64,000 nucleotides of DNA, taken from NCBI GenBank assembly GCA_020633435.1, contig JACKDP010000001.1, forward strand, positions 620,001-684,000, read 5' to 3'. The translations under genes were made by a program, and so were the position numbers. Shown piece after piece: positions 33,604 through 41,528 of this stretch; the stretch's first letter is position 1, and each line of letters begins with the position of its first letter. Source of the stretch: Myxococcales bacterium (GTDB lineage Bacteria > Myxococcota_A > Bradymonadia > UBA7976 > UBA1532). The notes under the pieces were generated by a model that worked only from the letters and a program-made list of their open reading frames with translations, had not been told where the DNA came from and ran no database searches.

Positions 33604-34644
33604 CTACTCCACCACGACGCACTCGGTGCCGACGCCGCCGACGACGGGCAGGCAGACGCGCGGGCTGCCGCGCTGGGGGCAGTCCGCGTCCACGCGGCAG
33701 GTGTCCTGGGCGTAGACGCACGTGAAGCCGCGCACGAAGCAGGGCGTGAAGAACGGCTGGCAGCGGCCCTCCGGGTGCTCGACGCAGTCGGCGTCGCGCT
33801 GGCAGCCGGCGTCCACGCACACGGCCCGGACGTGGCCGTACTCCCCCGGCCGGATGCAGGTGCGCCCGGCGCCGCAGTCGGCGTCCGCCCGGCAGGCGTC
33901 CTCGACGCACGCGTTGGCGACGGGATCGGGGGCGCCACACTGCTGGTTCTGGGCGTCGACGCCCTCGGCCTGGCAGCGCCCGCCGGGACAGTCGGCGTCG
34001 ACGGCGCAGCCCGGCCCCCCGGCGACGACGGTGGGTGGCGGCGCGGCGGCTACGCAGGCGCAGGGGCCGGCGGGCAGCAGCGCGCTGCACACCCCGCCGC
34101 CGCAGTCGGCGTCGACGCGGCAGGTCGAGGCCGCGTCCCCACACTCGCCAACCGGGACGGCGGCGTCCGGGGCGGCGGCGTCCGCGACGGCCGCGTCGGG
34201 GGCGGCCGCGTCGGCCACGGCGGCGTCCACGGGCGGCCCCTGGTCGACCGCGGCGTCCGGGCGGACGACCGCGTCCGGCGGCGGCCCGGCGTCGGGCCGC
34301 ACCGCCGAGACGGGCGGTACGCAGCCCCCCGCCTCGCAGACCAGCCCCTCGGCCCCGCACTGGGCCGTCTCCTCGCAGGCGCGCGTGCAGGCCGACACCG
34401 CCACGCCGCACGCCGGCGGCAGGAGCAGACACGCCGCGTCGGCGCCGAGCCCCTGGCACTCCGACCCCGCCGGGGTGCAGGGCCGGCTGCAGATGCCGCA
34501 CACGCAGCTCAGCGCCGGCCCGCAGGCCCCGTCATCCACGCAGGGCTCCAGCCAGTGGCTCTCGCTGTCCGTCCGCCCGCTCCCAGGGCGCCCGCCGTCG
34601 CAGCCGAGCCCCAGCAGCAGCACCATGGCGATGCCCGCCCTCAT
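33604..34644 (-). CDS. Cysteine-rich lipoprotein with C-x-x-D-A-D-C repeats
   Basis: 346 residues. The lipobox is MVLLLGLGC. The protein has two cysteine-rich regions separated by an Ala/Asp/Pro linker (~120-165) containing repeated AVADAAAPDA. The C-terminal region has at least five C-R-(V/A)-D-A-D-C-type units (STCRVDADC, CAVDADC, ACRADADC, GCQRDADC, TCRVDADC), common in myxobacterial secreted proteins. No enzyme motif. Its ATG overlaps the upstream winged-helix gene stop (ATGA), so the regulator and lipoprotein are co-translated. Confidence 0.75.
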   Translation of the reverse strand: MRAGIAMVLLLGLGCDGGRPGSGRTDSESHWLEPCVDDGACGPALSCVCGICSRPCTPAGSECQGLGADAACLLLPPACGVAVSACTRACEETAQCGAEGLVCEAGGCVPPVSAVRPDAGPPPDAVVRPDAAVDQGPPVDAAVADAAAPDAAVADAAAPDAAVPVGECGDAASTCRVDADCGGGVCSALLPAGPCACVAAAPPPTVVAGGPGCAVDADCPGGRCQAEGVDAQNQQCGAPDPVANACVEDACRADADCGAGRTCIRPGEYGHVRAVCVDAGCQRDADCVEHPEGRCQPFFTPCFVRGFTCVYAQDTCRVDADCPQRGSPRVCLPVVGGVGTECVVVE

Positions 34645-35642
34645 GCCCCTCCCCCGTCATCCACGCGGCCGCGCACCATCGACTGCCCCAGGTAGAACGT
34701 CACCCGGTCGGCGCCCTCGGGGCGGCCCACCGCGTCATTGTACGCCGTCACCCGGGCCCGCAGGGCCGAGACCTCGCCACGCAGGCGCCGCATGAGCCCC
34801 TGGACGGCCTCGGTGTCGGGGTGGCCGGGCCAGATGTCGAAGGACCACGTGCTCCCGCCCACCACGTCGTCGGGCAGGCTGCGGATGGCCCCCTTGCTCA
34901 GCTTCATGCACAGCGCCGCCACGAGGGCCTGGAAGTGGTCGAAGACGGCGGCCTCCCAGCCCACCGCCGTGCCCTGGGGCACGAAGCAGGTCTCGCAGGA
35001 CCAGACCTCCTCGCCCTCCTCCTCACCCACCGTGACGCGGCCCTCGGCCACCAGCCGGTCCAGCGCCGCCGCCAGCACGGGCGGCGGAAGGCTCGCGTGG
35101 CGCCCGATGGTCTCCCGCGTCGCCGGGCCGTAGCGGTAGACCACCATCCAGACGTACGGCGCCGCCAGGGCCTCGCGCTCCTCGCCGAAGGCCTCGCCCA
35201 GGTCCTCGGGGCTCGCGGCGCGGTACGCCGTGCCGACGCCCCCGCCCGTCCGGTACACCAGCCCCGACTCCACCAGATCATGAAGCACGGCGCGCACTTG
35301 CCCCTCGTCGTCGTGGGCGAAGCGCTGCAGGACACGCGTGCGGCTGACGGGCCCGCTGGCCTGGATGAAGTCGAGGGCGGCGTTCCACAGCGTGCGCTGC
35401 CGGTCCGTCGCGCTCTCCGACAGGCGCTGCACCTTGAGCTGGTACGAGCGCAGGGCGATGCCGAACATGTCGGCCACCACCTTGCGCCCGAGGCCCTGGG
35501 CCTCCAGCTCCCGGACGAGCTCGAGGAAGACCTGGTTGGCCACATGGGCCAGCGGGGCGCGCACCCCGGCGGCCGTGGCCAGGTGGGCGATGAGCACGGT
35601 GGTCTGCCGCACGATCGCGTCGATGAGGGCGCTGAAATCCAC
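34641..35642 (-). CDS. Winged-helix protein, probable transcriptional regulator
   Basis: 333 residues from GTG 35642 behind GGGAG. It is soluble. A helical N-terminal region (FLELVRELEAQGLGRKVVADMFGIALRSYQ..., read in parts) looks like an HTH with GLGRKVVADMFGIALRSYQ. Two winged-helix-like modules follow: TRVLQRFAHDDEGQVRAVLH with DLVESGLVYRTGGG, and ATRETIGRHASLPPPVLAAA with LDRLVAEGRVTVG. A CETC pair is present mid-protein. The C-terminus is a coiled-coil-like helix. Regulation of the coupled lipoprotein gene or envelope genes is inferred from position only. Confidence 0.68.
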   Translation of the reverse strand: MDFSALIDAIVRQTTVLIAHLATAAGVRAPLAHVANQVFLELVRELEAQGLGRKVVADMFGIALRSYQLKVQRLSESATDRQRTLWNAALDFIQASGPVSRTRVLQRFAHDDEGQVRAVLHDLVESGLVYRTGGGVGTAYRAASPEDLGEAFGEEREALAAPYVWMVVYRYGPATRETIGRHASLPPPVLAAALDRLVAEGRVTVGEEEGEEVWSCETCFVPQGTAVGWEAAVFDHFQALVAALCMKLSKGAIRSLPDDVVGGSTWSFDIWPGHPDTEAVQGLMRRLRGEVSALRARVTAYNDAVGRPEGADRVTFYLGQSMVRGRVDDGGGA

Positions 35643-35659
35643 GGGATCTCCCGGCGGCT

Positions 35660-35673
35660 GGTTGCGCTCAACC
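35660..35673. promoter_or_regulatory. Small palindrome upstream of the winged-helix gene
   Basis: GGTTG-CGCT-CAACC lies 18 nt upstream of the GTG start, inside the expected 5' leader or promoter region. It could be an autoregulatory site or an RNA hairpin. Confidence 0.35.
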
Positions 35674-35761
35674 TACCGCCGAAGTCGCAGGCGGCGGGAG
35701 CGAAATTCCGCTCACCCCACCCGCCGGACAGCCGGAGCGGCCGGACAGGGGTTCCTCGGGA

Positions 35762-35791
35762 TTGACCGCCCCGGAGAGCCGTGCATACATT
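35762..35791 (+). promoter_or_regulatory. Sigma70-type promoter for the TerB-like gene
   Basis: TTGACC (5 of 6) at 35762-35767, 18-nt spacer, TACATT (4 of 6) at 35786-35791. A start near 35798 leaves a 20-nt leader containing GGAGGA. Confidence 0.6.
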
Positions 35792-35817
35792 GCGGCGGTC
35801 TGTGACGGAGGAACCCC

Positions 35818-36252
35818 ATGACCTGGGATGAGCTGGCCGACGAGCTCGGCACCGATGCCGCTCTCAAGGGCCTGGACGCACGCGGCATCCAGGCCGTGAT
35901 CGATATCCTGGCCCTGGTGGTCTTCGCCGACGAGAAGCTCTCCATGCTGGAGCGCAGCGAGTTCGAGGACCAGATCGACTCCCTGCCCTGGCTCGCCGGC
36001 AAGGACGCCGAGCCCGCGCTGCGGCGGGCCAAGGAGGCGCGCACCGAGGACGCCTGGAAGGCGATCGTCCGCTCGGCGGCCGGCCCCCTGCGCTCGGCCG
36101 GCGTCGGTGAGAAGGTCTACCGCATGGCCGCCCAGCTCGCCTGGTCCGATCTCGACCTGCACCGCAACGAGCTGCGGGCCCTCCAGCTCATCGCCGAGGG
36201 CCTCGGCGTCCCGGCCGACAAGGCCGCCGCCATCGACAACGCCATCGGCTGA
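35818..36252 (+). CDS. TerB-like (tellurite resistance TerB family) protein
   Basis: 144 residues; ATG 35818 has GACGGAGGA. The protein is soluble and all-helical. The core VIDILALVVFADEKLSMLER resembles the first TerB helices with the acidic metal-binding pattern A-D-E-K. A second half (LAWSDLDLHRNELRALQLIA) repeats the pattern with D-L-D-x-H-x-N-E, as in the paired TerB repeat. TerB-domain proteins bind divalent metal and occur in stress and membrane-linked complexes. It lies 50 nt upstream of the symporter gene and may share its transcript. Confidence 0.75.
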   Translation: MTWDELADELGTDAALKGLDARGIQAVIDILALVVFADEKLSMLERSEFEDQIDSLPWLAGKDAEPALRRAKEARTEDAWKAIVRSAAGPLRSAGVGEKVYRMAAQLAWSDLDLHRNELRALQLIAEGLGVPADKAAAIDNAIG

Positions 36253-36256
36253 TCCC

Positions 36257-36272
36257 GCCAGCGCCTGCTGGC
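36257..36272 (+). other. Intercistronic hairpin
   Basis: GCCAGC-GCCT-GCTGGC is a perfect 6-bp stem with a tetraloop in the TerB-symporter gap. No T-run follows, so it is more likely an mRNA-stability or processing element than a terminator. Confidence 0.4.
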
Positions 36273-36273
36273 C

Positions 36274-36301
36274 AGAACCTCCAACAAAATCGGGAGGTTT
36301 T
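36274..36301 (+). promoter_or_regulatory. Shine-Dalgarno-sequestering hairpin before the symporter gene
   Basis: AACCTCC (36276-36282) pairs perfectly with GGAGGTT (36293-36299) around a 10-nt A-rich loop. One G-U and one A-U pair extend it to 9 bp. The 3' arm contains the ribosome-binding site GGAGG of the gene starting at 36303, so folding would block translation. Confidence 0.55.
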
Positions 36302-36302
36302 C

Positions 36303-37976
36303 ATGCAAATCTACACGAAGATCCTCATCGGCATGGCCGTGGGCGTGGTGCTGGGCATCACCCTCGGGCCCAAGTCCGACCTCCTCACCCACGACCTCTA
36401 CCGGGTCAAGCGCGCCGAGGTCCGCCTCGATCGCGATGACGCGAAGACGGCCGTGTCCCTGGGCGCCGCGGAGGTGGGCCTGCGCCAGCTCGAGGTCGTC
36501 ACCGAGCAGCGGCCCGACGCGACCGGGGCGCTGCAGACGGTGCCGGCCTGGGCCCGCGTCCGCTTCCAGGTGACGGAGCGGATGCTGCTGAGCGGCGAGG
36601 CCCTCCGCCAGGCCCTCGGCAACCCCCGCGCGGGCCAGGAGGTCACGGCCTGGCTGGCCATCAAGAACGTCCCCCTCGAAGGCGGCGGCTTCCAGTCCAT
36701 GCCCACGCCGGTGAGCGCCCTCGGCCACACCGTCACCTCGTGGATCAAGCCGGTCGGCGACGTCTTCATGCGCCTGCTGAAGATGGTCATCGCGCCGCTG
36801 GTGTTCGCGTCCCTGCTCGTCGGGGTGGCCGGCCTCGGCGACGTCCGCAAGCTCGGCCGGCTGGGCGGCCGCACGCTGGGCATCTACCTCGTGACGACGG
36901 CCATCGCCGTGGGCATCGGCCTGCTGGTGGCCAACCTCATCCAGCCCGGCTCGTTCATCGACGCCGCCGACCGCGCCCGCCTGCTGGCCGAGTACGGCGG
37001 TGACGTGGGCGCCAAGGCCGCCGCCGCCGCGACCGCCCCCTCCGCCCTCGACAACGTGCTGGAGATCATCCCGACGAACCCCCTGGGCGCCCTCGCCAGC
37101 GGGAACATGCTCCAGATCATCTTCTTCGCGGTGATCCTGGGGGTCGCCCTGACCCTGCTGGGCAAGGGCGAGGGCCAGATCGTCGTGACGTTCTTCGACA
37201 AGATCCAGAACGCCATGGTGATGGTCATCCACATCGTGATGGCCATCGCGCCGTACGGGGTGGCCGCCCTGGTGGCGGATGTGGTCGGCAACAGCGGCCT
37301 GAGCATCCTCAAGGCGCTGCTGGCGTACGGGCTCGTCGTCTTGCTCGGGCTCGCGCTGCACACGCTGCTCGTGTACGGGGTGCTCGTGCGCGTGCTGGCC
37401 CGCCTGCCGCTGCGCCGCTTCTTCGCGGCCATCCGGCCCGCCCAGCTCGTCGCCTTCTCCACCTCGTCATCGTCGGCCACCCTGCCCGTCTCCATGGAGT
37501 GCGCGGAGCAGAACCTCGGGGCCAGCAACGCGGTCGCCAGCTTCGTCCTGCCCCTCGGCTCCACCGTGAACATGGACGGCACCGCCCTCTACCAGGGCGT
37601 CGCGGCCGTGTTCATCGCCCAGGTGTTCCAGATGGATCTGGGGGCGACGGAGCAGCTCGGCATCGTCCTGACGGCCACCATGGCCTCCATCGGCGCCGCC
37701 GGCGTGCCGGGGGCCGGCATGGTCACGCTGGCCATGGTCCTGACCACCGCCGGCATCCCCGAGCTGGGCCTCGCCCTCATCCTGGGGATGGACCGCCTGC
37801 TCGACATGTTCCGCACGACGGTCAACGTCACCGGCGATCTGGCGGTGACGGCGGTGATGGCCGTCGGCGAGGGCGAGCGCCTGTCGCCGCTGAGCAGCGA
37901 CGACGATCAGGCCCACCCCGACCGGGGCTTCGAGCGCCGCCTGGAGCGCGCGCCCGAGGCCATCGACCCCGACTGA
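36303..37976 (+). CDS. Dicarboxylate/amino acid:cation symporter (DAACS) with N-terminal extracytoplasmic insert
   Basis: 557 residues against about 420-450 for usual family members. After the first helix (ILIGMAVGVVLGITLG) comes an insert of ~110 mostly polar residues before WIKPVGDVFMRLLKMVIAPL, which is normally helix 2. The DAACS core is complete: the serine-rich loop AFSTSSSSATLPVS, LPLGSTVNMDGTA (NMDGT motif) and GIPELGLALILGMDRLLDM. The family takes up glutamate, aspartate or C4-dicarboxylates with Na+ or H+. The insert should face the periplasm and is unusual. Translation may be gated by a hairpin over the ribosome-binding site. Confidence 0.9.
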   Translation: MQIYTKILIGMAVGVVLGITLGPKSDLLTHDLYRVKRAEVRLDRDDAKTAVSLGAAEVGLRQLEVVTEQRPDATGALQTVPAWARVRFQVTERMLLSGEALRQALGNPRAGQEVTAWLAIKNVPLEGGGFQSMPTPVSALGHTVTSWIKPVGDVFMRLLKMVIAPLVFASLLVGVAGLGDVRKLGRLGGRTLGIYLVTTAIAVGIGLLVANLIQPGSFIDAADRARLLAEYGGDVGAKAAAAATAPSALDNVLEIIPTNPLGALASGNMLQIIFFAVILGVALTLLGKGEGQIVVTFFDKIQNAMVMVIHIVMAIAPYGVAALVADVVGNSGLSILKALLAYGLVVLLGLALHTLLVYGVLVRVLARLPLRRFFAAIRPAQLVAFSTSSSSATLPVSMECAEQNLGASNAVASFVLPLGSTVNMDGTALYQGVAAVFIAQVFQMDLGATEQLGIVLTATMASIGAAGVPGAGMVTLAMVLTTAGIPELGLALILGMDRLLDMFRTTVNVTGDLAVTAVMAVGEGERLSPLSSDDDQAHPDRGFERRLERAPEAIDPD

Positions 37977-37997
37977 ACTTCGATTGATTCCGAGGGC

Positions 37998-38627
37998 TTA
38001 CCAGCCCCAGTTCACGCCGAGGGTCATCATCGCGCCCTCCAGGCGGTCGTCGGGCTGCCGGACGCCATAGGTCGCGCCTCCGGCGGACGCGTCGATGACC
38101 TGCGTCGTGACCGACTTCCTGGCGGTCACCATGGCGAGCGACCGCAGCGACAGGTCCAGCCGGATGTCCTCCAGGCGCAGCTGCGCCCCGACGCCGAACT
38201 GGGCCAGGGGCGACTCGTAGGTGAGACGCTGGCCCAGGGCGTCGTAGTCCACCTGGTGCGCCGCGGTCCCGCCGCCCGCCACCAGGTAGACCTGCAGGTC
38301 GCTGTCGGGGAAGAAGTAGAAGAGCACCGAGAGGGTCATCGGGGTGGCGAAGCGCTCGACCTCCCCCGGGGCCTCGGGGGCCAGCTCGTCGGCCATGACC
38401 GCGTCCAGGGTGCCCTCGACGCCGAAGCGGCGCGACAGCCGGTAGCGCAGGTACAGGCCGATGCCGCCGAGGCCCAGCTCGTCCCCGGCCTCGTTGCGCA
38501 GGCGCAGGTGCGTGAGCCTGGGGCCCAGCTCGAAGCGCCCCTGGAGGGCGGCCTCGGAGCGGACCCCCTCCAGCGCGAAGGCGGGGGTGGCGGCCAGCAG
38601 GCCGGTCAGCAGCAGCAGGATCTTCAT
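37998..38627 (-). CDS. Outer-membrane beta-barrel protein (OmpA-like/OMP_b-brl fold)
   Basis: 209 residues with a signal peptide (ILLLLTGLLAATPAFA). The mature part alternates hydrophobic and polar residues as amphipathic strands (IGLYLRYRLSRRFGVEGTLD, MTLSVLFYFFPDSDLQVYLV, AQFGVGAQLRLEDIRLDLSL). It ends in W (LGVNWGW), matching the C-terminal aromatic signal for BAM-dependent insertion. Size fits an 8-strand barrel. Function is unknown. It is convergent with the symporter gene (21-nt gap). Confidence 0.78.
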   Translation of the reverse strand: MKILLLLTGLLAATPAFALEGVRSEAALQGRFELGPRLTHLRLRNEAGDELGLGGIGLYLRYRLSRRFGVEGTLDAVMADELAPEAPGEVERFATPMTLSVLFYFFPDSDLQVYLVAGGGTAAHQVDYDALGQRLTYESPLAQFGVGAQLRLEDIRLDLSLRSLAMVTARKSVTTQVIDASAGGATYGVRQPDDRLEGAMMTLGVNWGW

Positions 38628-38760
38628 CGCAGGCCTCTCTGTCGGGTGCCCCGGTCAGCATAACAAGTCCCGTGCCACGCCGCGCGCGGCGACCGCCGGC
38701 CGCTGGCCAGCGCCGGCGTGAACCCCGCGCCACAGCCCGCGGGCCGGCGGGTCACACCCG

Positions 38761-39795
38761 CTACGCGACGGCCCACCAGCGCGCCCCCTCGACCCAGCCC
38801 AGGCCCGCGAACAGCGCGCGCACCCGCGCCCGGCCGCCGACGCCGCCTACGGCCGAGAGGACCACCTCCCCGTCACCCAGCGCCGCGTCCTCCGCCCGCT
38901 GGACGAGCGCGCCGTGGATGCGCTGGCCCACCCGCCCCGGGTGCACGTCCAGCCAGCCGGCGAGCCGGGCGCCCCCGGCGACGAGATCGCGGGCGAGCGC
39001 CTTGCCGTCGGGCCCGGCCCCCGCCACCCAGAACCCGGGCGCGCCCGCCAGGGGGCCGCGCAGCAGGTGGTGGACCTTGCAGGCCCGGATGGCCTCGGCC
39101 CGGCAGTGCGCCGCGGTGCGCGTCAGCCGGGCGGGGTGTTCCCGCCAGAACGTCAACACTTCCGGCACCTTGCAGAACCGGGCCCCGGCCTCGAAGAGGC
39201 GCAGCCACAGGTCGTAGTCCTCGGGCCAGCCGGCGTCGCGGTAGCCGCCGACGGCGCGCACCGCGTCGGCCCGGAAGAGCACGCTCGGGTGCACGAGGGG
39301 GCTCTCCACGAAGCGAGCGAGGGCCAGGTCGGCGTGCTCCACCAGGGTGTTCTGCCAGGCCTCGTACCGCCGCAGGCCCGCCTGGATGCGCTGCGTCGGG
39401 AAGCACCGCACCCCGGTGCCCACCACGTCCGCCCCCGCCTCCGCCCGCGCGAGCTGGCGCCCGAGCCGGTCGGGGTGCAGGACGTCGTCGGCGTCCAGGC
39501 GCGCGACGTACGGCGCCCGCGCCGCCGCGAGGCCGGCGTTCAGGGCCGCCACGAGGCCCTCGTGGGGGCGCCGGAGGACCCGGACGTGCGGGTCGCGGCG
39601 CGCGGCCTCGGCCAGCAGCGCCGGCGAGGCGTCCGTGCTGCCGTCGTCCACCAGCAGGACCTCGCAGGCGACGCCGCGCAGGCGCCGCAGGCTGCCCAGC
39701 GTCGCCGGCAGCCACGCCGCGGCGTCGTGCACCGGCACCAGCACGCTGACCGCCGGCTGCTTGTCCGCTCCCGTCACCGGGGGTAGATTCGCCAC
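38761..39795 (-). CDS. Family 2 (GT-A) glycosyltransferase
   Basis: 344 residues if GTG 39795 is used, which has GAGG 8 nt upstream; GTG 39777 would give 338. GT2 motifs are in order: VSVLVPVHDAAAWLPATLGS, VDDGSTDAS, YVARLDADDVLHPDRL (DxD-type metal/nucleotide site) and WPEDYDLWLR (acceptor-side ED). The C-terminal third (~245-344) is a separate Rossmann-like domain (FWVAGAGPDGKALARDL, WLDVHPGRVGQRIHG). It should transfer a sugar to a glycan or lipid carrier at the inner membrane. The start codon abuts that of the divergent lipoprotein gene with no spacer. Confidence 0.85.
   Translation of the reverse strand: MANLPPVTGADKQPAVSVLVPVHDAAAWLPATLGSLRRLRGVACEVLLVDDGSTDASPALLAEAARRDPHVRVLRRPHEGLVAALNAGLAAARAPYVARLDADDVLHPDRLGRQLARAEAGADVVGTGVRCFPTQRIQAGLRRYEAWQNTLVEHADLALARFVESPLVHPSVLFRADAVRAVGGYRDAGWPEDYDLWLRLFEAGARFCKVPEVLTFWREHPARLTRTAAHCRAEAIRACKVHHLLRGPLAGAPGFWVAGAGPDGKALARDLVAGGARLAGWLDVHPGRVGQRIHGALVQRAEDAALGDGEVVLSAVGGVGGRARVRALFAGLGWVEGARWWAVA
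39761..39789 (+). promoter_or_regulatory. Candidate leaderless promoter of the AgmX-like gene
   Basis: TTGTCC (39761-39766), 17-nt spacer, TAGATT (39784-39789). The -10 ends 6 nt before ATG 39796, so the transcript would begin at or next to the start codon. The element lies inside the 5' end of the divergent glycosyltransferase gene. Confidence 0.5.
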
Positions 39796-40533
39796 ATGCG
39801 CATCCTCACCATCATGGGCCTCGCCCTCGTCGCCCTCGCCGGCTGTGGCACCCAGGGCCCCACCCCGCCGCCGCCCCCCGACTTCGACCACCGCCCGCCC
39901 CCCGACGACCCCGGGCCGGGCCAGGGCGGGGGCGGCATGGAGGTGGAGGGCCTGCTCGGCCGCCTCTCCGACTACGCCATCCAGGAGGCGATCCAGGCCC
40001 AGATGGCCGGCTTCAACAACTGTTTTCAGCGCGCCGGCGGCGCGTTCGTCAACGGCGAGGTCCAGCTCAGCTTCCTGGTCGGCGTCGATGGCCGCGTCCG
40101 CGAGGTCTTCGTCTCCGAGTCGAGCCTGGGGAGCTGGTCCATCGAGGACTGCCTCGTCCAGACGGCGCGCTTCCTGGAGTTCCCGCCGCCCGAGGGCGGG
40201 CCCGCGCGCTTCATCTTCCCCTTCCTGTGGAACGACGCCGCCCGCCGCCTGACGCGGCAGATGGACGCCGCCTGGGGCTACGAGACGGTCCGCGGCAACC
40301 GCAAGCTCGTCCGCGAGTGCCGGGCCACCCACAAGGTCGAGGGCTCCTTCCACATCACCGTCTACGTGGGCGCGCGCGGGCGCGTGCTGGACGCCGGCTT
40401 CCACAGCGCGAAGCCCACGGGCGACCGCTTCCCCGCCTGCATCGTCGAGGCGGTGCGGTCGATGACGTTCCCCGATCCGGGGGCCGCCACCTACAAGTAC
40501 GCGCTGCTGGTGGAAGATCTGCCCGACACCTGA
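39796..40533 (+). CDS. AgmX/PglI-type C-terminal domain lipoprotein
   Basis: 245 residues from ATG 39796. The lipobox is LALVALAGC, followed by a Pro/Asp/Gly linker. The first domain has NNCFQRAGGAFVNGEVQLSF, VDGRVREVFVSESSLGSWSI and FLEFPPPEGG, i.e. the Cys/TonB-C-like arrangement seen in AgmX/PglI C-terminal domains, common in myxobacterial motility and envelope proteins. A second, diverged copy follows (RECRATHKVEGSFHITVYVG, PACIVEAVRSMTFPDP). Role unknown; a gliding-motility link is only by analogy. Confidence 0.75.
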   Translation: MRILTIMGLALVALAGCGTQGPTPPPPPDFDHRPPPDDPGPGQGGGGMEVEGLLGRLSDYAIQEAIQAQMAGFNNCFQRAGGAFVNGEVQLSFLVGVDGRVREVFVSESSLGSWSIEDCLVQTARFLEFPPPEGGPARFIFPFLWNDAARRLTRQMDAAWGYETVRGNRKLVRECRATHKVEGSFHITVYVGARGRVLDAGFHSAKPTGDRFPACIVEAVRSMTFPDPGAATYKYALLVEDLPDT

Positions 40534-40548
40534 GCCGGGCGGGCCGCG

Positions 40549-41244
40549 TCAGGCGGTCTTGCGGACGACGTCGCGGACGTAGCGGGCCACGAGGCCGGCC
40601 GCGGCGCAGTTGAGCAGGAAGGCGCGCAGGCGGGTGCGATCCACCGTGCGGAAGCCGTTGTAGAAGACCAGATCCCCCAGGAAGAGCAGCGGCTGGCCGT
40701 CCACGTCCACGAGGCCCGGGATGCCGTCCTCGATGAAGCCCTCGGGCAGCGCGTCGGCGATGCCCGGCAGGCAGAACTCGGCCGGCAGCCGCGTGCGGTC
40801 GGGCTCCATCAGGGCGCCCGTGTGGAAGAACACCAGGCCGTCGTCCTCCCCGCCCCGCTTGCGGATCACGCTCTCGACCTTCGGGCTGTGGCTGAAGCTC
40901 ACGAAGAGGTCGGGGGCGATGGCCTCCGCCGCGCTCGGCAGGTCCCGCCCGACCCACGTCAGCAACTCCGGCAGCCCCGAGGGCTGGCGGTGCATGCGCT
41001 GCAGCGCCCAGAACCGCCCGGCGTACGCGCCGAACGGCTCCAGCAGGCCGCTGAACGGCTCGAAGGTGAACGCCAGCCAGGGCAGCAGCTCCTCCTTGCG
41101 GCTCGCGCCGGCCACGGGCCGGTAGACGAGCTGCACGTCCTGGATCTCCTGGATGAGGGCGTGGTTGGCCTGCCCGCCAATGAAGCGCTCCGGATCGGTC
41201 TCCATGACCTCTCGAACGCGCTCGCTGATATCCCTGAGGCGCAT
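40549..41244 (-). CDS. Conserved-looking hypothetical protein
   Basis: 231 residues from ATG 41244, which has a strong GGAAGGAG. Soluble, no signal peptide, mixed alpha/beta. Notable stretches are ERVREVMETDPERFIGG near the N-terminus and LVFYNGFRTVDRTRLRAFLL near the C-terminus. No motif or family recognised and no catalytic residues can be proposed. The 204 nt between it and tRNA-Arg shows no obvious element beyond a small CTGGCC/GGCCAG hairpin at 41418-41432. Confidence 0.65.
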   Translation of the reverse strand: MRLRDISERVREVMETDPERFIGGQANHALIQEIQDVQLVYRPVAGASRKEELLPWLAFTFEPFSGLLEPFGAYAGRFWALQRMHRQPSGLPELLTWVGRDLPSAAEAIAPDLFVSFSHSPKVESVIRKRGGEDDGLVFFHTGALMEPDRTRLPAEFCLPGIADALPEGFIEDGIPGLVDVDGQPLLFLGDLVFYNGFRTVDRTRLRAFLLNCAAAGLVARYVRDVVRKTA

Positions 41245-41448
41245 GTTTCTCCTTCCATCGATCCGCGCCGAGCCGGCCGCGGCGACCGCCGCCCGGGCAC
41301 CAGGAACCCCCGAGGGGGCCTGGCACGCCGTCGACTCGACCTGGATGCCAGAATCACGGCGACGTCGCAGGCCCGTCACGGAACCACGGCGTCGTCCCCT
41401 CGTTTGCCGTCCGGACACTGGCCATGGGCCAGCGCCCGCACTCTGTAG

Positions 41449-41522
41449 CGCCCCCAGCAGGACTCGAACCTGCGACCCCAGGTTTAGGAAACCTGTGCTC
41501 TATCCACCTGAGCTATGGGGGC
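41449..41522 (-). tRNA. tRNA-Arg(CCT)
   Basis: A 74-nt cloverleaf on the minus strand. Acceptor GCCCCCA pairs with TGGGGGC, the D-arm starts TAGCTCAGGTGG, and the anticodon stem CAGGT/ACCTG holds loop TTCCTAA with anticodon CCT. The T-arm has GGTTCGAGTCC. The 3' CCA is not encoded. It lies 6 nt from the apt stop and is probably in the same transcript. Confidence 0.95.
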
Positions 41523-41528
41523 AGAACC

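Noticed and set aside
41418..41432. CTGGCC-ATG-GGCCAG hairpin downstream of tRNA-Arg
   Set aside because: Six-bp stem but no T-run on the minus strand, so not listed as the tRNA terminator.
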